Below, piece after piece: positions 29,974 to 42,758 of a stretch of DNA of 64,000 bases. Both the position numbers and the translations under genes were made by a program. A model generated the notes under the pieces. That model had not been told where the DNA came from. It saw nothing but the letters and a program-made list of their open reading frames with translations, and made no database searches. Numbering within the stretch: position 1 is the stretch's first letter; each line of letters begins with the position of its first letter. Source of the stretch: Anastatus disparis (Eukaryota > Arthropoda > Insecta > Hymenoptera > Eupelmidae); the NCBI GenBank assembly GCA_017163975.1, contig JAFFSR010000343.1, forward strand, positions 4,162,001-4,226,000. Direction: 5' to 3'.

Positions 29974-31309
29974 AATAACTACTTATATACATGCACTCTA
30001 AGCGTCTTAGCATTATCACGCATGCGCAGTATATACCAGCTGATTTACTCGATTCTACGTTATTCTAATATTTTAAACTTATACACTTGATTTCTCTTTA
30101 TGTACATCGTTTACTCCGTTTATCCTCGATCATATTATAATCGTTATTAAATCGTCTGTCTTACATACTTTTTTATAAAAAAAACTGTAAAGTAACAAAA
30201 AAGTGATAATCAACTTTATGCATAAATCATGATTTTTTCCATTTACGCGTGTGTATAACATCTTTTTTTCAGACATTGATTACTTGAGATTTTGATAGTT
30301 TACCTTATGTTTTTATTATACCAATGAAAAGATGGGTATTTCAAGATTATTATAGTAAAGTTTCGTAAAAAACTTTTAGGCCTACAAAATATCATTGGGA
30401 ATGGATAATCCACCTTAATTATTAACTATAATATAAACAAAATGCATTAATTTTCAACTGAATAAAAAATATAGAAATGTTAAAAGTAGTTGAACATTCA
30501 TCAACAATGTTATTATTTAAAAATAGCGTTACACTAATTTCAATGAAGATAATGAGGAAATACCGCTGTCAAGTTTAGTTGATCATACAGGTAAAATATA
30601 AATAAATCGAGCTGGAATACGTATTAATATGCCTATTTACTATATTTTTATACCGCATTTTCACTTATTATTCGTAATTCTATTTTGAGTATTTTATAAA
30701 AGGTCCATAAAAATTTCACTAGTTACCTGATTCTGATTTGTGATTTTATTACATAACTTTGTCACTTAATAGATTCATGTTACAAAATTACGTAGCAAAA
30801 TCACATAACTTCTTTATAAAATTAAGTTGCATATACATCTACGAAACAAGTATATATAAATATATAATTATAATCGTTTCTACTTTAAAATATATCAAAT
30901 ATAAAAAAAAAAAATTGATAAACAGTCTACATAACATGGAAGCTATATTATTATCTGCATTCCTTACGTAAATGCACTTAATGATATAAGTAACGTATAC
31001 ATAAATATAGCTGGATATATTTTTAGGTATTATTCGTAACTCTATTTTTAATATTTTATAGGTCCATACAAATATAATTAGTTACCTGATTTCTTTATGT
31101 GATTTTATTACATAACTTTGTCACATAATAGAATCATATAACAAAATCACATAACAAAATCACATTAAATTCTTATAAAATGAAGTTTCATGTACATCTG
31201 GGAAACAAGTGAATAAGTATAGAATTGTAACTGTTTCTACTATGAAACATAAATAATATTTAAAAAAACTAGATAAACAGCCCACATGACATGGAAGCTA
31301 TTATTATCT
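29974..31309. other. Inner right TIR with an internal repeat of about 360 bp
   Basis: Non-coding. Blocks such as TTACCTGATT...GTGATTTTATTACATAACTTTGTCAC and GGAAGCTATATTATTATCTGCATTCCTTACGTAAATG occur twice (about 30720-30975 and 31080-31335). The right TIR is therefore longer than the left. Confidence 0.6.
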
Positions 31310-31634
31310 GCATTTCTTTCGTAAATGTACAATCATATAAGTAAAGTATACATGAATATAGCTACAATACATTTAAATATATCAATATTTTTAACCAGTA
31401 TTTGTAAATATTATTTATTTCTATTATTTTTGCTTTCTATGAAAATACTATATATTTAGCTAGTTACTTCATTTTCGAATAAAATCACATAAGATCTTGT
31501 GTGTTTTTATTTCATAACTTTGTCACATAACAAAATCATATAACACAATCATGTGATATATTCGGACGCTTTGTCACATGACAAGGTATGTGATTTTGTT
31601 ACATGATAAAGTTACCTAATTATTTTCAACAGGG
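31310..31634 (-). repeat. Right terminal inverted repeat of the Polinton
   Basis: Reverse complement of 4698-5022 with a few mismatches. It ends TTATTTTCAACAGGG at 31634 and is followed by TA. Confidence 0.85.
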
Positions 31635-31859
31635 TATTGTACCACAAACATATTATAAATCCGTCGCTGATTAGTGCATACATTATAACAATATTATTCA
31701 TATAAAATATTAATACTTAGCTCATACTTTGCAAGTTCGAAATAAGCGTGTAGTTTATTTTACTTGATTTGGGAACGCCTGAAAATCGCGGGGCGCGGGG
31801 CATTGGCCCCCTTGCCCCCCCCCCCTTAATCCAGGGCTGCCATATAGCCATGGATCATA
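31635..31859. other. Right flank of the Polinton, non-coding
   Basis: Contains a C tract (about 31808-31825) and no supported gene. Confidence 0.45.
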
Positions 31860-32053
31860 AGGGCGATTCTTCATTTAACCCGTACCCGTACCCGCACGAT
31901 TGTATAGGCGAGTACTTTATCTTCACTACTTTACCATCTATGATGAGTTTCTATCTACTATCGAACTCATCATAGATGGTAAAGTATTGAAGATAAAGTA
32001 CTCGCCTATACAATCGTGCGGGTACGGGTACGGGTTAAATGAAGAATCGCCCT
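31860..32053. repeat. Near-perfect hairpin, 88-bp arms
   Basis: 31860-31947 pairs with 31966-32053 with a single mismatch and an 18-base loop. The ends read AGGGCGATTCTTCATTTAAC. It includes a CCCGTA triplet run. Confidence 0.95.
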
Positions 32054-32324
32054 AATGTCAGAATACGCTGGATAATTTATCTACCTGGGGGCTGCTCTGC
32101 AAACTTTACAACGCTTTATCATAAGGACAGAAGATATGAAATCAATATGCTAAACAAAGACAGCAATATATGGTGTATCGTTCAGGAGCAGCCCCCTTGT
32201 TATTGCAAATTGAAGTTTATCTTTAAATACTGATTGTTCTTATATTTTAAAAATATGAATTAGTTCTTGAATTTTTTCTAAATTAATTAACGTATTTAAA
32301 ATTTGTGCTTTTTCAAGAAGTAAG
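32054..32324. other. Non-coding
   Basis: GGGGGCTGCTC near 32087 and GAGCAGCCCCC near 32184 form an inverted pair about 100 bases apart. This may be a further small foldback element. No gene seen. Confidence 0.4.
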
Positions 32325-32463
32325 GTTGGAATTCATAAACCTAACTCAAGCAACAGTGTTACTTGAGTAACGTTTAACATGTCTGTTTAAATTTATAAAC
32401 GTTACTCAAGTAACATCGATACTCAAGTAACACCGTTGCTTGAGCTGGTCTATAAATTCCAGC
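32325..32463. mobile_element. Small foldback MITE built on ACTCAAGTAAC
   Basis: GGTTGGAATTCATAAACC at the left is mirrored by GGTCTATAAATTCCAGCC at the right. Between them are several ACTCAAGTAAC/GTTACTTGAGT words. Confidence 0.7.
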
Positions 32464-33970
32464 CTAAAATATATAATTTAACTTTGTATTTAATGTATAC
32501 TATCATTTCCTTTTTCCTACATTTATAATTTAATGATTTACCAGATGGCAGTGTGATTACTCAGTTTCAAGCTGCAGCTCTTGATATTTTGTTCATGTCT
32601 GTATTTACCTGTCTTATTCTATACTCTTAAGTATATATTGTATCATATATTTAAGAATTCTCATTCAGTATAAGTTTTTTATTTTGTATATTAATATTAT
32701 CTTTTATGTAGTAAATATAATTTTAAATAACATTATATTATAATCAGTTTTTTAATATCTTAAAGATATTAATTTGGAACTTAAAGTTTCAAGATTTCGT
32801 ATGTTAATTTTAATTGTATTTAAAAATTAACCGTGCAACTGCAGTCTTAAATGCATTAATTTGGAAATATTGAATTTGGTAAGAAATAATTTATTCTTTA
32901 TCATAATCGAATTATAATGAAATTTTGAGGCTACTAAAACTATGGAATTGAAAGTCGAAATATTATTTAAAAATTAATATGTTGGTGTTTATTAATTATA
33001 AAGAAAATTATTTCAAAGATATTTTCTTATTAATACTAGATCTTTTTAAAAAACAAATCGATGTGATATTTACAGATATGTAAAAGAGATGACTACTGTT
33101 CTATGAAAGAAGAAAAATAATGAACAAGTTTAATAAAATATTAATTGTAAGTAATTTAAAATACCTGATATTGTAGCATTTATTTTTTTCTTCAATCTTT
33201 GATATAATAATATATTTTCAGTGTACAATATGTTTTTTATTGATACTTAAATAGCACAAAAAAATTAAATTTTTCTATTTTGAAGACAAACTTTCAAATC
33301 TGTTCTTTTTGAAAAGGTTTGACAAGTTCCTTTTTTCAAATTTATTTTGCATTTAAGTGTAAATTTATTTTATGTAGAATTTGTATTAAATAGCTACAAT
33401 TTGAAAATTTGTATAATTTATTTGCACAAATTTTAATGCAATTATCATTCCATACACATAAATATATAAAATTTACAATTGTAATAAATCTATTTTTTTA
33501 GGCTGCAGATTTTAATCGAGTCAAATTTAATCATTCAATCATGAGTTGTAAAATATTCTTATTTTAAAATAATAGTCTGAACAATTAATATATTTTATAT
33601 CATTTATTTTTTTTTTATCAATTTCAATTCTTTATTATAAGCTACCAGTAACAATGCTATATAAATAAGTCTTTTTGCATTGTTTTTATATCTTAGAACA
33701 TAATTAAACTTTTTTATAATCATACAAGTGAATTTTATAAAAAATATAATATAAAATTTTATTACTTCTGCATGTAATAATTTACATTTATGTATTAAAA
33801 AAAATAGAAAAAAAATAATTGTTTTTATAAATGCAACATTGAATGAACATATATGAACCATTTGAGCTTTTTTGTTGCAATAATAAATTTTGTCTTTATT
33901 TAAAATGATTTTTTTATTTTACTCTTTTTAGTTCATTCTAGTAAAAAAATAAAATATACATAAATTAACA
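32464..33970. other. AT-rich stretch without recognisable genes
   Basis: About 80% A+T. The open frame at 33604-33861 on the minus strand is low-complexity and has no family signature. Nothing else stands out. Confidence 0.5.
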
Positions 33971-33973
33971 TAA

Positions 33974-34632
33974 ACCTTAATGGAAAAAATTTTTGCACCG
34001 AACAATGTATAATTGTTTATAACTATTTTAAATTAAATACAACTGTTTAAAATAGTTTAAAAACGTATGAATTGAGACACGTATATCAGTTATATGCAGT
34101 TATAAACATTTATAAAATGTTATAAACATTGTAAAACATTTATAAACCGTTTTGCACAACTATTCGATTTTCATAAAATTTTTAGGAAAGTTTAACAACT
34201 GTGCAAACTGTTTCTAACTACTTATAAATGTTTCTATATGTTCACAATTAATTAAAATTGTTTATAATTAATTAAAATAGTTTTAGAATGTTCGAATTGA
34301 GACATTGAAAGAATACTTATAGAAGAATTTCAAAGATGTGCAAAACTGTTTATAATTGTATAAAACTATTTTAAACAATCACATTCAATTATAAATTAAA
34401 TCATAAAAATATAAAAAGTCTCACGTACTTTAAAATTTTTCTAAAAATTTATAGAATATTTTTGGGATTGTATAAAACTTTTTATAGATGCTTATACCTG
34501 TTTATAATTGTTTAAAACTGCATATAAATGCGTATAACTAATATACGTGACTCAATTTAGAAGTTTTTAAACAGTTATAAACAGTTTCAAACAATCGTAA
34601 ACAATTTTGTGCAATATCCATTTCCACTAGGC
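33974..34632. mobile_element. MITE built on the word GTTTATAACTG
   Basis: Starts near CCTTAATGGAAAAAAT and ends ATTTCCACTAGG. The interior is almost entirely GTTTATAACTG/CAGTTATAAAC words in both orientations, with TGAGACACGTATA-type blocks inverted about the centre. Confidence 0.7.
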
Positions 34633-35172
34633 AAGGTATGAAAATATGCAAAAGGATACATAAATATAAAAAAAATATGTATCTTTGTTGTAATTAGCCG
34701 CATAAATCCATAGTTTTAAAATGTTTGTTTCTATTAATATACTTTTTGTATATTTTCGTACTACTTGATACACTTATTACATATACATTTTGATTTTTCT
34801 TATTATAGTATTAAGTATATTACGTACTTTTTTTATATTTATTTTGTGTATTTAAATCTTGATTATTTTGATTTTTGTATTGAAAAATATTTTATATCTG
34901 TTTTCATATATCTTTGTGCAATGATTTACATTTCTGTACATTTATATATTATAGGGACCCTGAATCTACTTTAAATAAAGGTGACTAGCACCTCCAAATT
35001 TCTTAACTCAACTCTATAATTATTCTGGATGAGTTTTTTACATTTCTATAAATAATCTCCCTTAACTGTTTTCTAAAAAAGGTTAATAAAATAAAATTTT
35101 GGTAAAACTTAAATAAATAATTTATTTCAATATAATCGTATATGGCTTCATCTATATTTTATTGAATACAAA
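34633..35172. other. AT-rich non-coding spacer
   Basis: No supported gene; the short frame at 34765-34974 is low complexity. Confidence 0.45.
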
Positions 35173-35852
35173 CCCTAGTGGAAATCGATTTTGCTAATAA
35201 CTGAATAATTAAAAATAATTGTTAATAACTGTAAATAACTGCTAAAAGCTGCTAATAACTGTTATAAATAGTTTAGTTTGAGACAGAAGTAGCGGTTATT
35301 TGCAGTCAATAGCAGTTATCATCAGTTATTAGCAATTATTAGCATTCATAAGCAGCTATTTGCTATTGCATTAATTTATAATTTAAGATAGAAGTATTAA
35401 TAACATTTATTAGCAGTTATTTGCATTTATTTACAGTTATTTGCAATTTCTTGCAATTATTTATAGTTATTAACAATTATATGCTTTTATAAAAAATTTT
35501 TAATTTTTTATATATAGGAAAAAATTTTATAAGACAATAAATTTTTATGAATAACTATTATTAACTATAAATAACTGCAAGTTTCTGCAAATAACTACAA
35601 AAATCATAAAATAATTGCAAATAACTGCAAGAATCTGCAAATAACGGTAAATAACTGCAAAAATAAAAAAATAACTTCAAATAACTGTTACTATTATCTT
35701 AATTTTTAAAAATTGTATTGTACAAAATTGTTGCGCTATGTTAATAACTGTTAATAACTGCAAATAACTACTATTAACTGCAAATGACCGCTACTTCTGT
35801 CTCAAACCAAACTATTTATAACAGTTATTAGCAAAACTGATTTCCACTAGGG
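35173..35852. mobile_element. 680-bp MITE built on the word CTGCAAATAACT
   Basis: CCCTAGTGGAAATCGATTTTG at the left, the inverse CAAAACTGATTTCCACTAGGG at the right, and inner inverted blocks around TTTGAGACAGAAGTAGCGG. The terminus resembles that of 33974-34632 (TTTCCACTAGG) although the inner word differs. Confidence 0.85.
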
Positions 35853-36218
35853 AAGAGATAATTTTATTAAATATATTATATCAAAATACACATCTTTAAA
35901 TTTAATTTTATATGTATATATTTATCTATAATTTGTTGAATATAGATTTTTTTTTATTAAGGTATTAGAAGTTTTATAAAGAAAAAACTTATTAGCCATA
36001 TAGTGATATGTACATATTGTCTTACGTATTACACGATGTTCTTACAATAATAAAAAGAGATATGTTTAATAATTGTTTTAGTAACTATAAATAACATTAT
36101 ATAGATATGATTTTGAATCATCACATTATCTTTTTGTATTTTAAATATAGAGATTGCATTTCTTGAGAAAATCGCACATGAAGATACACTCCAGTGTATT
36201 AGGTTCATAGATCAAACA
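35853..36218. other. AT-rich non-coding spacer
   Basis: No gene or repeat recognised. Confidence 0.4.
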
Positions 36219-36464
36219 TTAAGCTTCTAGCGGAGGCTGGAGATTGATTCTTTTTAGATTTTTTAATAAGTTGAGTCTTTCTTCATCATGTTGCGGACAC
36301 TGACAAAGAATATGGTTTAGATCTTGATAGTCATAGTTGCATTTACATTTTGTATACAAAATAATACCTATTCTTTTGAGTGAAGTGGCGAGATTCAACT
36401 GATCCGCACGACACCTGTTAATTGTAGTAATGCTTCGACAGCCAAGATGTTTGTTGTCATACAA
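36219..36464 (-). pseudogene. C-terminal fragment of a non-LTR retrotransposon ORF2
   Basis: 81 codons with INRCRADQLNLATSLKRI, then 'CKCNYDYQDLNHILCQCPQ' and 'ERLNLLKNL'. This is the 'NR.R..H..L...C.C......HIL..CP' tail that follows the RNase H domain in I/R1-type retrotransposons. No upstream domain is attached here, so it is a remnant. Confidence 0.6.
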
Positions 36465-36521
36465 GGCTTTATTGGTTGATTTAAAGTATTTTTCAAAGTA
36501 GATAGCACCTTCGTAGGCCAG

Positions 36522-38062
36522 TCAATATACCGAAAAAAAGTCTTATTTTGCCAAAATTAGTAACCGGCAACGACCTATGCGATCATTTAAAAAATAGTCC
36601 GCAGATGTTTACTTATATGTTTTGGACTAGCAACTATGATTTATTAATTATCAACAAAATAGTTATCAACAAATTAGTGCAAAAAAACGCGTTTTTTTTG
36701 GTTTTTTGCTAATAAAACGAAAACTATTTGAAGAAACATTATGGTGTAAATGGGAAAGTTGTAGAGAATTAAATTTTCAACAAAACGAGAGGTCAAACGA
36801 CCCGATCGGTTTATTAGAACCGAATAAAATTTGGAAAAACCAGAGAATTTTTCATTTTTTTAAAAAATTCATAACTCTGTTGTTTATGAATATTAAGAGC
36901 TGAAATTTGGCACAGTAGTAGATAATTATATCTACTTTTAACATGCCAAAGGTAGGTACTATCGGATAATTAGTTTCTGCGCAATTGCAATTTTTTTTTT
37001 TTTTCGGTATTCTTCCCTTCTTTATAAGACCGATTGAGAACGTCGTACATACATTTTTAAAACGGTTTTGAAAACTAGAAACAATATACTATTAAACGTA
37101 TATTCTAAGTTTTCATTAAAATTGTGTAAAAAGGGTGAAATATGCACTCGAACATCGACGTAAACGGTCGAGCGCGTGGTACAAAGCAAAAAGTGGGGAT
37201 GGAGGAGAAAGGATATATATAACTCAGAAATCTGAAAATATCTTTAGATTTCATTATTCGTGAAATCTGAATAGGATATCAGATTCCTCGGTAAAAAATA
37301 CCCTAATTAAAAAAAACACTTTAATATAAGTGCATTAATCACCAAAAATAAGCCAGTTAAAAGCTGGTATATCTATATATATCCTTTCTCCTCCATCCCC
37401 ACTTTTTGCTGTGTACCACGCGCTCGACCGTTTACGTCGATGTTCGAGTGCATATTTCACCCTTTTTACACAATTTTAATGAAAACTTAGAATATACGTT
37501 TAATAGTATATTGTTTCTAGTTTTCAAAACCGTTTTAAAAATGTATGTACGACGTTCTCAATCGGTCTTATAAAGAAGGGAAGAATACCGAAAAAAAAAT
37601 TGCAATTGCGCAAAAACTAATTATCCGATAGTACCTACCTTTGGCATGTTAAAAGTAGATATAATTATCTACTACTGTGCCAAATTTCAGCTCTTAATAT
37701 TCATAAACAACAGAGTTATGAATTTTTTTAAAAAATGAAAAATTCTCTGGTTTTTCCAAATTTTATTCGGTTCTAATAAACCGATCGGGTCGTTTGACCT
37801 CTCGTTTTGTTGATAATTTAATTTTCTACAACTTTTCCATTGACACCATAATGATTCGCCAAATAGTTTTCGTTTTATTAGCAAAAAACAAAAAAAAAAA
37901 ACGCGTTTTTTGCACTAATTTGTTAATAACTAATTAATAAATCATAGTTGCTAGTCCAAAACATATAATTAAACATCTACGGACTATCTTTTATATGATC
38001 GCATAGGTCGTTGCCGGTTACTAATTTTGGCAGAACAATACCCTATTTTGACTGGTCTATTG
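36522..38062. mobile_element. Foldback element with about 690-bp arms
   Basis: 36522-37217 is the inverse of about 37375-38062. Matching blocks include AATTAGTAACCGGCAACGACC, GATCGGTTTATTAGAACCGAA and AAAAGTGGGGATGGAGGAGA. The ends read CCAGTCAATATACC and TGACTGGTCTATTG. The central 160 bp is unique. The 65-codon frames in both arms mirror each other and are repeat artefacts. Confidence 0.85.
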
Positions 38063-38155
38063 ACAACGACTTGAATTATTAAGAAGTTTTCTATTTCTGT
38101 GAAACAATATTTTCTGTACTTGTTAAAGTGATCCGTATATGGTACTGCAAAGCTG

Positions 38156-38240
38156 CCCACACAGCATGAAAGAATTTTGAAATAATTTCATGAAAAATTT
38201 CAAGAAATAATACGTTGAAATGATTCAAAAAGAACTGCAA
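38156..38240. mobile_element. Truncated MITE end with CCCACACAGCATGAAA terminus
   Basis: Only about 80 bases of an element like 40773-41635 are present (TTGAAATAATTTCATGA..., then AATAATACGTTGAAAT). After that unrelated sequence starts. Confidence 0.6.
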
Positions 38241-40439
38241 CGTCATAAATCTATATTCTGAATGGCAAGATTGTTATTTATTTTTATTTTATTTATTGTA
38301 AAGATAAAAAGCTATGTTCTTGAACTTAGTTAAATTTATTTATCAAAACATTCAATACTTATAATAAAACTTTACTTTACTTTATCTTTAAGACACTTAG
38401 TGTAAATAAAAAATAAATTGAATCGAGAGGAATTTTAGGAATAGCAGCAATCTTGCCTTCTTCTCTTTGCTCGTTTACTTTCTCTGCAAATTGGATCAAC
38501 CAATGATGGTTCTGTAGGTCCTTTTTAATTTAGACGATACACAAAAAACACGTGTTTCAAGACAAGACACAATTTATAAGTTGATATTTATATTTGATAT
38601 AAATCACATTTAGACTCACAGGATTTGTTTTTGGTAAGGTTAGGTCTCAGAAATGAATGATACATTATTTTAGATTGAGCATGGCCATTAGGCATCTTTT
38701 CTTGGTAACTCGTTTATTGCCTGCAACTTCTACATGCTACGATTAATCTTTTAAACCGGAAAGGAATAATTTATCTAAAAGTTATCAATTTAAGTTAACA
38801 AATTAATATATGCAAATCTCTAGTCATACGAACAAAAGAAAAATATATAGATATCATTTACGTTAAAGTTACTGATTTACTGATTCTATATAATTAAACC
38901 ATAATAAAAAAAATCTCGAATATTAAAACAAAATCTAAACAATTAATATCGAATTCCGAATTAATCTTCTGCCCAACACGTGATTTGGCTTTCCTTTTTG
39001 TATGCCTGGTAAACTAATAATCAAAGGAGAACCTGTAACAAAAAAAAAAATGCTGAAACAAAAAATAAGCCTAATCGCTGGTTTTAGCAACCGATTCGCT
39101 ATCTGGTACAAGTACCGAAATAGCACACGGAGAAGGGCAGTCTCTAGGACACCCTTTTATGCCAACCATCGGCTTTTTGTTTAAATCGCAGTAATTAATC
39201 ATGCAGATTAATTTCCACTCGGAGCCTTTCGGGGGAACCCCTAGTCACGCTCCTATTAATGAGGTTGTTAGTGTTAGTAAATTCCACATAAAAAAAACAC
39301 TTTTTTTTTTTTTAAACACTAGCACACAAAACGAAATTTCCTTTTTTCCTTTAGAGCATTTTGCACACAGCACTACCACTAAATTGAGCATGCTAGAAAA
39401 TTATACACGGTCTCCATCTTGAACGCACTTCCACCTTGGCCTTCACTTACAATTCTCCGTGAAAAGCAGCACACTTGTAGCAGAGCGTTTTCTTTTTCGA
39501 AGAGATCCGGGAGTAAGAGAGCTAGCACACCACGTGCATGGGGTTTTATTCACCGTTACCAGATGGTCATCTTAACTATCTAATTAGATACTTAAGATTG
39601 CGCACAGCGCCGCTCTTCATATACGTGCTGTCATTCTCATGCACATGTCTAGCTATGCTATGTCCTTAGTTACTTAGATAACCTTTCATATTCAAGTAAC
39701 AAACACCAAGTTAGAGATAATTTTCCTAACTACTTGTTAATTCTCTTATATTATTCTATTATTATTGTTAATTGACTATCTTTTAATGTTAATTAGTTAG
39801 TTTGAAGGAATTCTATACAACAAAAAAAGTTACTAGATGTAGATAATATGTTTTAGTGTCCTTTGCCCCTTTTACGCTCATGATTTGAAATATTTGCACG
39901 AGACACATTATTCTTTGAATCATGAGTGCTTATGACCATCTACATTACGCATGTTAATTGACAATTCACATTATAACTATTATATGGCAGTTATCAACCC
40001 TAATCATTCATAATATTTATTACAAACAGTGAATAACATGCAAACAACTAGTATAATAGGGTAGTGACGCTAACGCGTCGCGTCTCTTCCTCTCTCTCTC
40101 ACTCCGGATCATGATTGGTTCTGCTATGGCGCTGCCTATTCATGTGCCGCGCGCTCCAGTTCGGTCGTCTTGGACAAGTTAAAGGGCGCGTTTTTCATTT
40201 TGAATTTGAATTTACTTATCATTTATAAAAATTTTTTAAGATTACAACTTCTTGTTATTTAAAAATTAATTGATACTTATTCTATTCATTTAAGACGAAA
40301 ATAAATTTTTTTCAATAGATACTTTGATTTATATAAATAGAAAAAAAGTTTTACTCTTTTTTATCGACCGAGTTATCATGCAATCTAAGTACTTTCATTA
40401 TTTTTAATTAAAACACAATGTATAATTTAGACCCGTTGC
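38241..40439. other. 2.2 kb of unassigned sequence
   Basis: Mixed composition. It contains a GC-richer patch (39400-39670), a CTCT tract with CGCGTCGCGTCTC (about 40070-40110) and an A tract at 39041. It may be the regulatory end or LTR of an unidentified retroelement. No frame with a recognisable domain is present. Confidence 0.35.
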
Positions 40440-41635
40440 AGAACTTAAAAAGATAACCGTATTCTTTTAAAAAGAATTTATAAAGTAAAACACAGAAAGA
40501 TTAAAAAGTCATTACAAAAATAATACCAAAAAGAAATCGAAAGTTAAGATATGGAATATTACACAAATCATTACTGAAGGGACTTTGAAAAGACTTCTTG
40601 AAAGGAAACAAGAAACAACACAGAAATCTTCCAAAAATTCCAATCATAGAATTATTTCAAAAGATTTTGTGGATTATCTAAAGTATTGTTTTACAAAATC
40701 ATTTCAAGGTTCTTTCAAAAAGCTTTTATGCAATATTTGATAAAAAATTTTGCTGGACTCTCACGAAATATTCCCTCATAGCATGAATCAATCTTGAAAT
40801 AATTTCATGAAATAATACGTTAAAATCATTTAGAAAGAACCTTAAAAGATTAAGAGATTATTTTAAAAAGAATTTATAAAATAATACATAAAAACATCAT
40901 AGAGTGATTACAAAATAATTTCTTTAAAAAAAATAAATGTCATTATATGAAATATTACATCGAACCTTGCTGAGAAGACTTTGAAAGGACTTTTTGTAAG
41001 GAAACAAGAAACATCACATAATTCTTCTTACGACTTCAATCATAGAATTATTTATATATATATATTTTCGAGATAATTATTTTACAAAATCATTTCAAGG
41101 TTCTTTCGGAAATCTTTTATGCAATATTTCAAGATATATTCATTTTAGAAATAATACAATGAAATATTTTAGAAATAATTCATATCATTCTTGCAGAATC
41201 CTTTCAACGGAAGATGTTTGAAAAGATTTATGAATTATTACCAAAAGAATTCATAAATCCTTTCAAAATTTTTTTATTGAAAAGATTCTGTAATAATTCT
41301 ATGTCCGGGGTATATTCCTTTTAGAAATGATACAATGAAATATTTTAGTAATAATTCATATCATTCTTCCAGAATCCTTTCAACGGAAGATGCATGAAAA
41401 GATTTATGAATTATTACCAAAAGAATTCATGAATCCTTACAGAATTCTTCCATTGAAAGGATTTTGTAATATTGTGTGAATTCTTTATAAAAGATTTTAT
41501 TGTATTATTTTTAAAAGAATAACACCCCGGACATAGAATTATTTCAGAATCCTTATAATGAAACATTTTTGAAAGATTACTATCCTTACATGTATCCTTT
41601 CAGAATCCTTTCAGAATTAATTCATGCTGTATGGG
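40440..41635. mobile_element. Word-type MITE, termini CCCTCATAGCATGAA (40773) and TTCATGCTGTATGGG (41635)
   Basis: Built from GAATCCTTTCAA/TTGAAAGGATTC-type words. A block around AAGAATTTATAAA...CTTGAAAGGAAACAAGAAAC occurs at 40465-40690 and 40865-41060. An inner inverted pair (TGTCCGGGG at 41302, CCCCGGACA at 41524) marks a nested foldback. Confidence 0.7.
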
Positions 41636-41659
41636 TGGCTATGTCTTTTTGCGCTGCTG

Positions 41660-41990
41660 ATTTAGCGGCTTCATCTGCAAGTATTTTCATTAAAAACATT
41701 GTATTCCTCCTCAAATCTAATATATGCAGGCTGGTTGTTACTTTAAAGCTAGACGTCTGCAAACTTTATAGAGTACTTAGAGAGTCAGAAAATGCTCTAA
41801 TGTGTAGCTTAAGGCATTATAAAGTGCAATGCATTCAGCAGAATATATTGATGCTACGCCACAGATTGCTTTGCTCCCTTCACTTTCTAATTAAGGGCAT
41901 ATGTAAACAGTGCTAACATTGTTAGTGTTTAACTTTTACTAGCATCAGTATGTATTTCAAGAGAATCGTGATCACTAATGATTCCGTTGA
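41660..41990 (-). pseudogene. RNase H domain remnant of a non-LTR retrotransposon
   Basis: On the minus strand, fragments in different frames read EIHTDASKS and IYSAECIALYNALSYTLEHF. These are the first acidic strand (TDaSK) and the second (AE..AL..AL) of retrotransposon RNase H domains. Frameshifts and stops separate them. It may belong to the same element class as 36219-36464. Confidence 0.5.
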
Positions 41991-42059
41991 TGTAAGCATC
42001 AGATCTTCGAGTCTTTTGACTATCTGACCAACTTCAGTGTTAAAGGGTATTGTTGTAAC

Positions 42060-42758
42060 TAAGGTTTCGTAACTGCACAGAGAGAAAAATTATGTTATTA
42101 TTCTATGAAATTTCAAGTGATTATTACGTGATATTTTTTCATCAAATATTATCGAAAAGTATCCATCTAAAAGTCATATACAACCATGGTAAAAAATGAA
42201 ACGCTTTTTTGACCATTTTATGGTCATTGCTTTGAAATGAAGAGCTGAAAATGGGCATTTTTTATGGCCATTATTTTAACCAATATGAAACTTTTTTTTT
42301 ACCTATATACCACTAACATGTTACACGCATTTTTGAAGATTAAAATGTGAATTTTAGAAACAAAAAATACTCATAATTAAATTTTTATAATTATTTGTGT
42401 TTGAGACGATGTATTTTTTCATTTTTTTGTATTTATTAATCATATTTTATAATTTAAACGTGAATGAAAAGATGTATTGGATTTGTAGGTTAAAATATTT
42501 CTAGGTACTTAAAATGCCTACTTTATCGACAACATATTTTTATTAGCATTTTTTGTCCATACAAAAAATAAAGGCTCTGCAGATTCGGCAAAAATTGACT
42601 ATTTATTAGCCAATATTGATATGACAAAATATTACTGTTAATAATGCCCATAAATTGTGTTATCCATTATTTTTTATGTTCACATTTCTATCAGGGAAAT
42701 TATTTTCTTGACGTTCAACTTAAAATTACGTAGGCTCCCGGTAGAACTAACGTGGCAA
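42060..42758. other. Degenerate foldback of TGGTCATT/AATGACCA words
   Basis: Words such as TGGTAAAAAATG, ATGGTCATTGC, ATGGCCATTATT and ATAATGCCCATAAA suggest an old word-type element around 42185-42690. The borders are not clear. No gene. Confidence 0.35.

Larger units (their letters stand above)
4698..31634. mobile_element. Maverick/Polinton (adintovirus-like) element, interrupted by a 7.3 kb palindrome
   Basis: The hallmark gene set is present: protein-primed PolB, retroviral-type integrase, packaging ATPase, adenain-like protease, double jelly-roll major capsid and penton-like minor capsid. These lie between near-identical inverted ends (4698-5022 and 31310-31634, about 98% by eye). Removing the palindrome at 22408-29728 leaves about 19.6 kb, normal for Polintons. 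The ends read CCCTGTTGAAAATAA and are flanked by TA on both sides. The textbook Polinton has a 6-bp target duplication, which I cannot find. All genes but one small gene are on the minus strand. Gene GC content is clearly higher than in the flanks. Several genes have in-frame stops, so this copy is probably no longer autonomous. Confidence 0.85.

Noticed and set aside
41569..41916. 115-codon plus-strand gene
   Set aside because: The opposite strand carries recognisable RNase H motifs of a retrotransposon; the plus frame is its shadow.
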